Shown here: one piece after another, positions 23,384 to 30,192 of the stretch
Layout: each line of letters starts with the position of its first letter
Numbering within the stretch: position 1 is the first letter of the stretch
Assembly: GCA_021200555.1 (NCBI GenBank)
Contig: JAJQGK010000053.1
Span: forward strand, 1 to 35,509
Reading direction: 5' to 3'
Source: Clostridiales bacterium
Lineage (GTDB): Bacteria > Bacillota > Clostridia > Oscillospirales > Acutalibacteraceae
DNA: 35,509 bases
The notes under the pieces: model-generated
The model's input: only the letters and a program-made list of their open reading frames with translations
Database searches by the model: none
Told to the model about the DNA's origin: nothing
Program-made: the position numbers and the translations under genes

Positions 23384-24142
23384 ATGATTTTTTATTTTAC
23401 GGGAACGGGCAATTCTCTTGATGCCGCCGGCCGGATTGCCGAGAAAACAGGCGATAAAATTATAAGCATGAGCGACTGCCTTAAAAACGGGAAAATGAGC
23501 TTCGATATAGGTGAAAACGAAAATGCGGGCTTTGTTTTTCCCGTATATTACGGAGGTCTTCCCACTGTAGTAAGCGATTTTATCGAAAAGGCAACGCTGT
23601 CTTTTTCCAAGCAGCCCTATGTGTTCGGCGTAATAACCTGCGGCGGAAGCGCCTGCGGGTGCAGAGGAGTTTTCGTCCGAAAGCTGTCGTCCGTAGGTAT
23701 TCAAGCGGATTATGTTTGCGAAATAAAAATGCCCGATAACTATGTGCTTCTTTACAACCCAATGGACGATGAAACGGCAAAGGCGCTTTTGGAGCGAAAC
23801 AAGGCGGAAATTGCGAAAATTGCCGACAGCGTCAACAGCAAAGAAAAATATATTCAAGAGTCAAAGCTTGCGGGGAGAGCTGCGTCGGCCTTTATGCAGT
23901 CCGCATACGGAATTTTCAGAAAAACCGCAAAATTTTATGCAGACGAAAGCTGCATTTCATGCGGTGAATGTGCAAAAAATTGTCCGGAACAGGCAATTGA
24001 AATTCGGGACGGAAAGCCCAAATGGATAAAATCCCGCTGCGCCCACTGCACCGCCTGTATCAGCCGATGTCCCGTAAAAGCCATACAGTACGGCGAAAAG
24101 ACAAGGAAAAGAAACAGATACGTAAATCCCGTGCTGAAATAA
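23384..24142 (+). CDS. EFR1-family flavodoxin/ferredoxin protein
   Basis: A protein of about 252 residues. The N-terminal two thirds form a flavodoxin-like domain starting MIFYFTGTGNSLDAAGRIAE, the FMN phosphate loop, with FVFPVYYGGLPTVVSDFI and ITCGGSACGC. The C-terminal part carries two [4Fe-4S] motifs, CISCGECAKNCPEQAI and CAHCTACISRCPVKAI. Such proteins move electrons, with unknown partners. The ATG at 23384 fits the family start and has CGGGAG 11 nt upstream; GTG 23375 is too close to it. It is divergent from the V-ATPase operon and followed by a hairpin terminator. Confidence 0.9.
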   Translation: MIFYFTGTGNSLDAAGRIAEKTGDKIISMSDCLKNGKMSFDIGENENAGFVFPVYYGGLPTVVSDFIEKATLSFSKQPYVFGVITCGGSACGCRGVFVRKLSSVGIQADYVCEIKMPDNYVLLYNPMDDETAKALLERNKAEIAKIADSVNSKEKYIQESKLAGRAASAFMQSAYGIFRKTAKFYADESCISCGECAKNCPEQAIEIRDGKPKWIKSRCAHCTACISRCPVKAIQYGEKTRKRNRYVNPVLK

Positions 24143-24161
24143 AATCGGGAGCCGTGACTTT

Positions 24162-24207
24162 CCGCTTAATTTATTGGGAAATATTTGATTTAAGCGGTTT
24201 CTTATTT
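24162..24207 (+). terminator. Terminator after the EFR1-family gene
   Basis: CCGCTTAA (24162-24169) and TTAAGCGG (24190-24197) form an 8-bp stem, followed by TTTCTTATTT. The right part of this hairpin recurs at 25903-25939 beyond the AbiE genes. Confidence 0.65.
24165..24201 (+). repeat. Left 37-bp direct repeat flanking the AbiE island
   Basis: Matches 25903-25939 at 34 of 37 positions: both start CTTAATT and end AATATTTGATTTAAGCGG plus TTTC. The two copies are 1,738 bp apart and bracket the AbiE promoter and both genes. Confidence 0.85.
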
Positions 24208-24271
24208 ACTTCTGTATAATTTCAAATTACATGCCGATTTTTTTACAGTCGAATAATTGTTTGCTACATAT

Positions 24272-24363
24272 ATAGTAAACTGCCCATATATGCTCTTTTC
24301 AAATGGGTAGTTTACTATTGACTTTTTATTTAGAAATCGCATATAATATAGTAAAGTACCCTG
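24272..24363 (+). promoter_or_regulatory. AbiE promoter with operator repeats
   Basis: ATAGTAAACTGCCCAT (24272-24287) and ATGGGTAGTTTACTAT (24303-24318) form a 16-bp inverted repeat with one mismatch. A third copy in direct orientation, ATAGTAAAGTACCCTG, lies at 24348-24363. The promoter TTGACT (24318-24323) and TATAAT (24342-24347), spacer 18, sits between them, so the inverted pair abuts the -35 and the third site covers the start. AbiEi antitoxins are known to repress their own operon by binding inverted repeats, so these are the likely operators. Confidence 0.8.
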
Positions 24364-24370
24364 CAATAAA

Positions 24371-24389
24371 TAAATCAGTGGTTACTTAA
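24371..24389 (+). repeat. Solo MITE-type end in the AbiE leader
   Basis: TAAATCAGTGGTTACTTAA matches the MITE end GATTTAATCAGTGGTTAC over its last 15 bases with one mismatch, and is followed by TTAA as at copy 2. No second end is near, so it is a solo end or remnant between the promoter and abiEi. Confidence 0.5.
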
Positions 24390-24403
24390 ATAGAGGTGGA
24401 CGA

Positions 24404-25012
24404 ATGCTTTGTGAAAATGGTATTAAAAATGCAAGAAAAATTTTTAGCCAACATAATTATGTAATGACTACTGCCGAGCTTCTTGAAGCTAAGTTATACT
24501 ATGCAGATATTAAACAGCTTTTAAACGAAGGCTTTATTGAAAGAATCAGGCGAGGTTACTACCATTGGATTGAAAATTGCGAAACAAGTGAAGTGATTAT
24601 CATCAACAGTTTGTTTCCCGACGCCGTGCTTTGTATGGAAACCGCTTTGTTTTATTACAAATACAGTGACAGAAATCCTGCCGAGTGGAGCTTTGCTATT
24701 GACAAAAATGTTTCAAAGCTGCGGACAAAAATAGATTATCCGTTTATCAGAGCATATCGTATGAACTCTGATTTGGTTACACTTGGCGAAACAACAGGCG
24801 AGATTGATTTTACAAAGGTGCGTATTTATGACCGTGACCGAACAATTTGTGATGTTTTGAAAAATATGAGTAAAATGGATAAAGAAATTTTCAATAAAGC
24901 AATTCAAGGATATGTGAATGACCCGAAAAAGAATATACCAAACCTTATGATGTATACGAAAAAACTGCGTGTGCAAAAAAAAGTGAAAGAATTGATTGGG
25001 ATGTGGTTGTGA
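24404..25012 (+). CDS. abiEi: AbiEi-family antitoxin
   Basis: A 202-residue protein with an N-terminal winged-helix segment (NYVMTTAELLEAKLYYADIK, then LLNEGFIERIRRGYYHW) and a C-terminal domain with VRIYDRDRTICDVLKNMSKM and FNKAIQGYV, typical of AbiEi type IV antitoxins. These repress their own promoter through the N-terminal domain and counter the toxin with the C-terminal one. GAGGTGG lies 4-5 nt before the ATG. The stop overlaps the next start (TGATG), so the two genes are translationally coupled. It is AT-rich against its neighbours and lies between direct repeats, which suggests acquisition. Confidence 0.88.
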   Translation: MLCENGIKNARKIFSQHNYVMTTAELLEAKLYYADIKQLLNEGFIERIRRGYYHWIENCETSEVIIINSLFPDAVLCMETALFYYKYSDRNPAEWSFAIDKNVSKLRTKIDYPFIRAYRMNSDLVTLGETTGEIDFTKVRIYDRDRTICDVLKNMSKMDKEIFNKAIQGYVNDPKKNIPNLMMYTKKLRVQKKVKELIGMWL

Positions 25013-25926
25013 TGATGGATATAGCAGCTTCCGTTCTGGCAAAGCTGAGGAATAAAGCAAAAGCATCTGGTATTAGCTATCAGCAGTGCTTACAGCTTTT
25101 TGTTCAGGAAGAATTTTTGAGAAAGCTATCAAAATCCGGATGTGAAGATACGCTAATACTCAAAGGTGGATTGTTTATATATACGATTACCAATTTTGAA
25201 AGCCGAGCTACTATTGATGTTGATTTTCTGCTTCGTGGATATTCTAATTCAATAGATGATGTAAAAGAATTGATTTGCAAAATCATCGACACGCCTACAG
25301 GCAACGATTATATAAAAATGAGGGCACAAGGCTTTGAGGAAATTTCTCCGCAAAGAAAGTACCATGGTATTAGCACACAGATTATTGCTCAAATAAAGAA
25401 TGTGCGTGTGCCGTTTAATATTGATATAGGCGTGGGCGATGTTATAGTCCCCCATGCCGAAGAACGCACAATCAATACGCAGCTTCCGGATTTTGAAGCT
25501 CCTGTAATCAAAACCTACTCTCTGGAAAGCACGGTTTCCGAGAAGCTTGACGCCATCCTGCAACGCTTTGAGCTGACGGGCAGAATGAAGGACTTTTACG
25601 ATATTTACTATCTTGCAAGAACTTTTGACTTTGATGGTGCGAAATTGCAGAGGGCTATCTTTGAAACCTTGCAGCGGCGTGGTACTCCATATGACAGGGA
25701 TAGTTTTAAGCGTGTGGTTGCACTTGCCGATGATGATGATATGCAGAAGCGGTGGAAATTCTTTTTGAAAACCATAAAAGATGATACGCTTGAGTTTCCA
25801 TTCGTCATTGCGGAAATACAGACATTTCTTGAACCCGTATTTGATGCGATTGTGAATGAAAAAGAATGGCTGCGGCAATGGATTGTAAATAAGGGGTGGT
25901 TACTTAATTCATCGGGGAATATTTGA
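25012..25926 (+). CDS. abiEii: AbiEii/AbiGii-family nucleotidyltransferase toxin
   Basis: A protein of about 304 residues of the minimal nucleotidyltransferase type. LILKGGLFIYTITNFESRAT followed by IDVDFLLRG supplies the GG...DxD active site, PFNIDIGVGD a further acidic strand, and ESTVSEKLDAILQRF and GRMKDFYDIYYLAR the later conserved motifs III and IV. Such toxins transfer nucleotides to cellular targets; MenA-type relatives modify tRNA acceptor ends. ATG 25012 overlaps the abiEi stop; ATG 25015 is an alternative. The last residues, WLLNSSGNI, are encoded within the right flanking repeat, so the C-terminus may have been acquired with it. Confidence 0.9.
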   Translation: MMDIAASVLAKLRNKAKASGISYQQCLQLFVQEEFLRKLSKSGCEDTLILKGGLFIYTITNFESRATIDVDFLLRGYSNSIDDVKELICKIIDTPTGNDYIKMRAQGFEEISPQRKYHGISTQIIAQIKNVRVPFNIDIGVGDVIVPHAEERTINTQLPDFEAPVIKTYSLESTVSEKLDAILQRFELTGRMKDFYDIYYLARTFDFDGAKLQRAIFETLQRRGTPYDRDSFKRVVALADDDDMQKRWKFFLKTIKDDTLEFPFVIAEIQTFLEPVFDAIVNEKEWLRQWIVNKGWLLNSSGNI

Positions 25927-25939
25927 TTTAAGCGGTTTC
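25903..25939 (+). repeat. Right 37-bp direct repeat flanking the AbiE island
   Basis: 34 of 37 bases match 24165-24201. It overlaps the last codons of abiEii. GTGGTTACTTAA at 25896-25907, overlapping its left edge, also occurs at 24378-24389 in front of abiEi. Confidence 0.85.
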
Positions 25940-25976
25940 CGCTTTGGTATAAAGCGAATACACACTTGAAAAATTT

Positions 25977-26009
25977 GCCGAACAGCAAAACTGTCCGGCT
26001 TTTATTTTT
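25977..26009. terminator. Terminator between abiEii and cotJC
   Basis: GCCGAACAG and CTGTCCGGC form a stem with one mismatch and a CAAAA loop, followed by TTTTATTTTT on the plus strand. On the minus strand AAATTTTTC follows. It can serve both convergent operons. Confidence 0.8.
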
Positions 26010-26021
26010 GCTATCTCTTTT

Positions 26022-26630
26022 TTAATTTTTACATTTCTTGTCAAATTCGGGATTATACATATAATAGTTCTTGCAGTCCAAAGCGTCCGTGGCAATTCTG
26101 AGTCCCTCGCCGAACCTTTGGTAATGTACAATTTCACGCTCTCTTAAAAATCGGATGGGATCTATAATATCCGGATCGTCAATCAGACGCAGAATATTGT
26201 CATATGTTGTTCTCGCCTTTTGCTCTGCTGCCAGATCCTCGTGAAGATCCGTAATCACGTCGCCCTTTGACTGGAAATACGTTGCAGTCCAAGGCGTTCC
26301 GTTAGCCGCAGCGGTGTAAACGCCTGTGGTGTGATCCACAAAGTAGGCGTCAAATCCCTGTTTTTTGATATCCTCACAGGAGAGGTTGCGGGTAAGCTGA
26401 TAGACCATTGCGCCGATCATTTCAAAATGAGCCATTTCCTCCGTGCCTATATCGGTAAGAAGTCCTTTCAGCTCGCCGTTAGGCATGGTATAACGCTGCG
26501 AAAGATAGCGGAGAGAAGCGCTGATTTCTCCGTCGGGGCCGCCGTATTGAGAGATGATTATCTGCGCAAATGCGGGGTTGGGAGTTTTAATATTTATCGG
26601 ATACTGAAGCTTTTTTTCGTAATTCCACAT
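26022..26630 (-). CDS. cotJC: Spore coat protein CotJC (manganese-catalase family)
   Basis: A 202-residue protein of the manganese catalase/CotJC family. Metal-ligand segments are GTEEMAHFEMIGAMVYQL, LHEDLAAEQKARTTYDNI and FLREREIVHYQRFGEGLR, with Glu and His in the di-manganese pattern. It is the third gene of the cotJ operon and is laid down in the inner spore coat. Enzyme activity is not established for most members. It follows cotJB by 3 nt. Confidence 0.95.
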   Translation of the reverse strand: MWNYEKKLQYPINIKTPNPAFAQIIISQYGGPDGEISASLRYLSQRYTMPNGELKGLLTDIGTEEMAHFEMIGAMVYQLTRNLSCEDIKKQGFDAYFVDHTTGVYTAAANGTPWTATYFQSKGDVITDLHEDLAAEQKARTTYDNILRLIDDPDIIDPIRFLREREIVHYQRFGEGLRIATDALDCKNYYMYNPEFDKKCKN

Positions 26631-26633
26631 TTG

Positions 26634-26879
26634 TCAACACCCTCCTTTTTCCCAAGGCCACGGGTCTTTCAGCCATGCGCAGCCCTCAGCGGACTCCGAT
26701 AACAGAGGACCGAATTTTTCTTCAAACTCTTTTTTCAATTCCATGGCTCTTGCGTTATGACGGTCATAAAGCCTGAGAGCCGATTTGTCGTCGGGATGAG
26801 TATCAAGGAAGAGATGAAGCTCCCATGCCGCAAACTGCTCGGCGGAGTAGCAGTGGAGTAATTTTGTTCGTTCATTCAT
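26634..26879 (-). CDS. cotJB: Spore coat protein CotJB
   Basis: An 81-residue protein with AEQFAAWELHLFLDTHPDDK, ALRLYDRHNARAMELKKEFE and CAWLKDPWPWEKGGC, characteristic of CotJB. The ATG at 26879 overlaps the cotJA stop as TAATG and has GGGGGAG about 9 nt upstream; the ATG at 26888 abuts that site. It is needed with CotJA and CotJC for coat assembly in Bacillus. Confidence 0.94.
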   Translation of the reverse strand: MNERTKLLHCYSAEQFAAWELHLFLDTHPDDKSALRLYDRHNARAMELKKEFEEKFGPLLSESAEGCAWLKDPWPWEKGGC

Positions 26880-27082
26880 TATGTGCATCTCCCCCTGAAA
26901 GGCTTAGAGAGAACAGGGAAAAGAGTACCTTTGCAAAGAGCCTCTTCAGCGCTGAAATGAGACAGGTCAAGCTGAAAGGGTACGTATGCCATAGCCGGAA
27001 CCGTACATTCGGGGAACTCCGTTACGGCGCAAAGTGACATTTCCTCTGTAACTCTCGTTTGATTTGTGTTACATTGATTCAT
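26879..27082 (-). CDS. cotJA: Spore coat-associated protein CotJA
   Basis: A 67-residue protein; PAMAYVPFQLDLSHFSAEEA and LCKGTLFPVLSKPFRG fit CotJA, including the AYVP and GT-FP-L-KPF segments. It is first in cotJABC. AGGAGCAACGC precedes the ATG. The presence of cotJABC supports an endospore former. The 157 nt between it and trpS hold the trpS terminator and the cotJ promoter region, in which I see no clear -35/-10 pair. Confidence 0.92.
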   Translation of the reverse strand: MNQCNTNQTRVTEEMSLCAVTEFPECTVPAMAYVPFQLDLSHFSAEEALCKGTLFPVLSKPFRGRCT

Positions 27083-27187
27083 TGCGTTGCTCCTTTGTAT
27101 TTATTGAGGACATCCTCTACAGCATACTATTCACCGTGGAGCGTTTTTGACAATAAAAACAGGCAAAAATATAAGGCTGCAATTACG

Positions 27188-27227
27188 GGCAAAAATAAAT
27201 GGCAGGCATGATCGAAACCATACCTGC
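27188..27227 (-). terminator. Terminator of trpS
   Basis: On the minus strand GCAGGTATG pairs with CATGCCTGC, 9 bp with one G-U, followed by CATTTATTTTTG. Confidence 0.65.
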
Positions 27228-27239
27228 TTTGATATTATA

Positions 27240-28244
27240 TTAATACTGCCAGAATCCTACCAGTTTCATGCATTCCTTGACGGTGTTGTCCGCTACGGCG
27301 CTTGCTTTTTTTGCGCCTTCCGTTGCGCATTTTTCCAGGTAGCCTCTGTCCTTAATAAGCCTTGCATACTCTGCTTGAAGTGGCTTCAGCTCTTCAACCA
27401 CCGTCTCGGCAACCGACGCCTTAAATGCTCCGTAGCCTTTGCCCTCAAATTCCTGCTCTATTTGCTCATAGCTGCGGCCGGTGCAGGCGGAGTAAATCTC
27501 CATAAGGTTTGCCACGCCGGGCTTTTCTTCGCTGTAATAAACTCTTGCCTCCGAGTCGGTAACGGCGCTTTTAATCTTTTTGACTATGGAATCCGCAGGC
27601 TCTGTAACAAGGATAAATGACTTTTGGTTCGTATCCGACTTGCTCATTTTCTTGTCGGGCTCCTGAAGGGACATAACCCTTGCACCGCTTTTGCCGATAA
27701 AGGGTTCGGGAACCTTGAAGAAGTTTCCGTAAAGCCCGTTAAAGCGGTTTGCAATATCCCTTGTCAGCTCAAGATGCTGCTTTTGGTCTGCGCCGATGGG
27801 CACGTAATCCGCATTATATATAAGTATGTCCGCAGCCATAAGAGTGGGATATGTGAAAAGACCCAAATTAATGTTATCCGCATGCTTTGCCGATTTATCC
27901 TTAAACTGCGTCATTCTCGCCGCCTCGCCGAACTGCGTGTAGCAGTCGAGGATCCAGCCCAGCTGTGCGTGCGCCGGAACGTGGCTTTGACAGAAGATTA
28001 TGCTCTTTTCGGGGTCAAGCCCCATGGCGATGAGAATTGCAAACATCTCAATGCTTCGGCTGTTTAAATCCTCCGGAGATGTTCTCACCGTAATTGAGTG
28101 GAGATCCGCTTCGCCGAAAAAGCAATCGTATTCCTTTGACATCATAACCCAGTTTTTAAGCGCTCCCAGATAGTTGCCCAATGTGGGTGTGCCGGTAGGC
28201 TGAATTAAGCTGAGAACAGTTTTCTTTTTGCTTGTGTTTTCCAT
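27240..28244 (-). CDS. trpS: Tryptophan--tRNA ligase
   Basis: A 334-residue class I aminoacyl-tRNA synthetase. The HIGH-equivalent is GTPTLGNYLGALKNW (about 18-32), the KMSKS loop is KKMSKSDTNQ near residue 200, and GADQKQHLELTRDIANRF is typical of TrpRS. It charges tRNA-Trp. It lies 24 nt after the aminotransferase gene, so the two share a transcript; no T-box leader precedes it, unlike many Firmicute trpS genes. Confidence 0.96.
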   Translation of the reverse strand: MENTSKKKTVLSLIQPTGTPTLGNYLGALKNWVMMSKEYDCFFGEADLHSITVRTSPEDLNSRSIEMFAILIAMGLDPEKSIIFCQSHVPAHAQLGWILDCYTQFGEAARMTQFKDKSAKHADNINLGLFTYPTLMAADILIYNADYVPIGADQKQHLELTRDIANRFNGLYGNFFKVPEPFIGKSGARVMSLQEPDKKMSKSDTNQKSFILVTEPADSIVKKIKSAVTDSEARVYYSEEKPGVANLMEIYSACTGRSYEQIEQEFEGKGYGAFKASVAETVVEELKPLQAEYARLIKDRGYLEKCATEGAKKASAVADNTVKECMKLVGFWQY

Positions 28245-28268
28245 ATTTTCGCACCTTTATTTACAGCT

Positions 28269-29453
28269 TTAAAATTGCTTTTTTACTTCGCCTAAAATTT
28301 TCATGCCCTTAACAATTCCCTCGTCCGTGGGCGTGGAGAAGTTAAGCCTGATGCACTGCGTTTTGTCTTCGGGATACATCATAAACGCAACTCCCGGAAC
28401 AACCGCAACCTTGTTTTCGGCAGCTACGGAGCAGAATTTGAGCATATCCACGCTGTCGGGAAGCTTGCACCATATGAACAGACCGCCCTCGGGCTTTACA
28501 TATGTTACAAAATCGCCCAGCTCGGAATCTATCAGACCGCACATAAGGTCAAGCTTTTTTCTGTAAATCCTTCTTATCTTTTCAATGTGACCCGTCATGT
28601 CGTAATGAGTCATCCACTCGTTTACAATCATTTGGTTAAGCATGGGAGTGTGAACATCCGACGCTTGTTTGCCTACAGTCATTTTTGCTATGATTTCCTT
28701 AGGCGCAACGGTAAAGGCGACACGGAGTCCGGGAGAGAGAATTTTTGAGAATGAGCCGGAGTAAATAACAATTCCGTCCGTATCGATGGATTTTATGCAC
28801 GGAATATCCTCTCCCTTGCAGCGCAGCTCGCCGTAGGGATTATCTTCAAGAATAAGAACGCCGTATTTTTTTGCAAGAGCATACAGCTGCTTTCTCTTTT
28901 CCCATGACATAGTAACGCCTGCGGGATTTTGGAAGTTGGGGATTGTATAAATTAATTTGGCGTTTTTCTCTTTTTTCAGAACGTTTTCCAGCTTTTCCAT
29001 ATTCATGCCGTCGCTGTCAACGTCAACTCCCGCAAGTCTGCCGTTGTAGGAGCGGAATGTGTTTAATGCGCCGATAAAGGATGGGGACTCGCTGATTACC
29101 ACGTCTCCCTCATTGACAAGAACCTTTGAGGCAAGGTCGATAACCTGCTGAGCGCCGGAGGTGATGATTATATCGTCATTTTCGCTGCCGATGCCGTATC
29201 TGTTTTTTAAATATTCCGCAACTGTTTTTCTTAAAGGCGTATATCCCTCGGAAATACCGTATTGAAGAGCCGTTATGGGATCCTTTTGAAGTATGTCTGC
29301 CGTAATTTTTTTAACATCGTCTATCGGAAACGCTTCCGGAGCGGGATTGCCCGCCGCAAAGGGAATGACGTCGCTTTGTGAGGTCGCTTTGAGAATTTCC
29401 CTTATGGCTGAGGGCTTGAGAGCTGAAATTCTGTCTGAAAATATGTAGTCCAT
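28269..29453 (-). CDS. PLP-dependent aminotransferase, class I/II
   Basis: A 394-residue fold-type I aminotransferase of the group that includes LysN/2-aminoadipate and MocR-related enzymes. The PLP lysine is Lys237 in YSGSFSKILSPGLRVAF. PNFQNPAGVTMSWEKR, ILEDNPYGELRC and FVTYVKPEGGLFIWCKLP are conserved. The substrate cannot be told; broad amino acid/2-oxo acid transamination is likely. AAAAGGAGAAG precedes the ATG. It appears to have its own promoter at 29497-29524. Confidence 0.9.
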   Translation of the reverse strand: MDYIFSDRISALKPSAIREILKATSQSDVIPFAAGNPAPEAFPIDDVKKITADILQKDPITALQYGISEGYTPLRKTVAEYLKNRYGIGSENDDIIITSGAQQVIDLASKVLVNEGDVVISESPSFIGALNTFRSYNGRLAGVDVDSDGMNMEKLENVLKKEKNAKLIYTIPNFQNPAGVTMSWEKRKQLYALAKKYGVLILEDNPYGELRCKGEDIPCIKSIDTDGIVIYSGSFSKILSPGLRVAFTVAPKEIIAKMTVGKQASDVHTPMLNQMIVNEWMTHYDMTGHIEKIRRIYRKKLDLMCGLIDSELGDFVTYVKPEGGLFIWCKLPDSVDMLKFCSVAAENKVAVVPGVAFMMYPEDKTQCIRLNFSTPTDEGIVKGMKILGEVKKQF

Positions 29454-29496
29454 TTTTTCTTCTCCTTTTGCAATTTAATTTATCTTTTTACCTAAT

Positions 29497-29524
29497 ATTA
29501 TATTAAATTTGTTTTTCGGTTTAA
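29497..29524 (-). promoter_or_regulatory. Probable promoter of the aminotransferase-trpS unit
   Basis: On the minus strand TATAAT (29497-29502) with a weak -35 TTAAAC (29519-29524), spacer 16, overlapping the ANTAR gene stop. Confidence 0.5.
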
Positions 29525-30111
29525 TATGTATCCGTGTATGTTTTTATTATTGAATTTGCCACCTCATACCTTGTGATGCGCATATCCATCGCCTGCTTTT
29601 CAATGTACCTGTGAGCCTGAGGCTCCGACATTTTAAGACATTCCATAAGCACCTTTTTCGCCCGCTGGACAAGCTTTATTTCATCCAGCTTCATTTTCAG
29701 CTTCTTGTTTTCATTTTCAAGAGCCGCAAATTTGTCCTGCATGACGCAAAGGAGCTTCAGAGTATGGTGAAACAAAGTGCGGTCAATGGGTTTTGCAACT
29801 GTAACCACACCCAAATCCTCTGTTTTCGCTGCGATTAATTCGCTTATATCCGATTTTGCAATCATCATAATTCCGGAACAAGACGTTTCGGAGGTCTGAA
29901 GAGCAAGTTCTGTTCCGAATTCATCCGAAAGAGGGGCGTTAATAATAATTATGTCAAAATGCCGAACGCTTAAAATTCGCCGTGCTTCGCCTGCGTTTTT
30001 AACGGTGTATGCGGAAGCGCAGCCGGCTTGTTCAATAAGCTTGGTTATGGCTTCCACGCCTTTTTCGCTTGACGATACAAGCAGAATGCTGTGAGATGCA
30101 TTGTTTATCAT
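29521..30111 (-). CDS. ANTAR-domain RNA-binding regulator with degenerate receiver
   Basis: A 196-residue protein. Residues about 8-120 fold like a response-regulator receiver, but the phospho-acceptor position at the end of strand 3 (FDIIIINAPL, residue 58) is Asn, so ordinary phosphorylation is unlikely. A coiled linker follows, then an ANTAR domain at about 135-190: RAKKVLMECLKMSEPQAHRY and IEKQAMDMRITRYEVANSII. ANTAR proteins bind paired hexaloop hairpins in RNA and block terminators. A related gene follows glnA in solventogenic Clostridium. Here it follows a glutamine synthetase gene by 81 nt, suggesting nitrogen control. Confidence 0.88.
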   Translation of the reverse strand: MINNASHSILLVSSSEKGVEAITKLIEQAGCASAYTVKNAGEARRILSVRHFDIIIINAPLSDEFGTELALQTSETSCSGIMMIAKSDISELIAAKTEDLGVVTVAKPIDRTLFHHTLKLLCVMQDKFAALENENKKLKMKLDEIKLVQRAKKVLMECLKMSEPQAHRYIEKQAMDMRITRYEVANSIIKTYTDTY

Positions 30112-30140
30112 TGCTTTGACCCTTATTTATCTCGTGTCTG

Positions 30141-30191
30141 AACCGAGCCTTTTCGATATTCATACGGCTCTTCTCGGTTTTCCGCCGTATG
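30141..30191 (-). promoter_or_regulatory. Interleaved inverted repeats between glutamine synthetase and ANTAR genes
   Basis: CATACGGC (30161-30168) can pair with GCCGTATG (30184-30191), while AACCGAG (30141-30147) can pair with CTCGGTT (30173-30179), whose strand lies in the loop of the first. The stems interleave, so they form a pseudoknot or alternative folds. No U-tract follows. Confidence 0.5.
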
Positions 30192-30192
30192 C

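Noticed and set aside
28245-29520. T-box leader for trpS
   Set aside because: Only 24 nt separate trpS from the upstream gene, and no T-box sequence is visible before the aminotransferase either.
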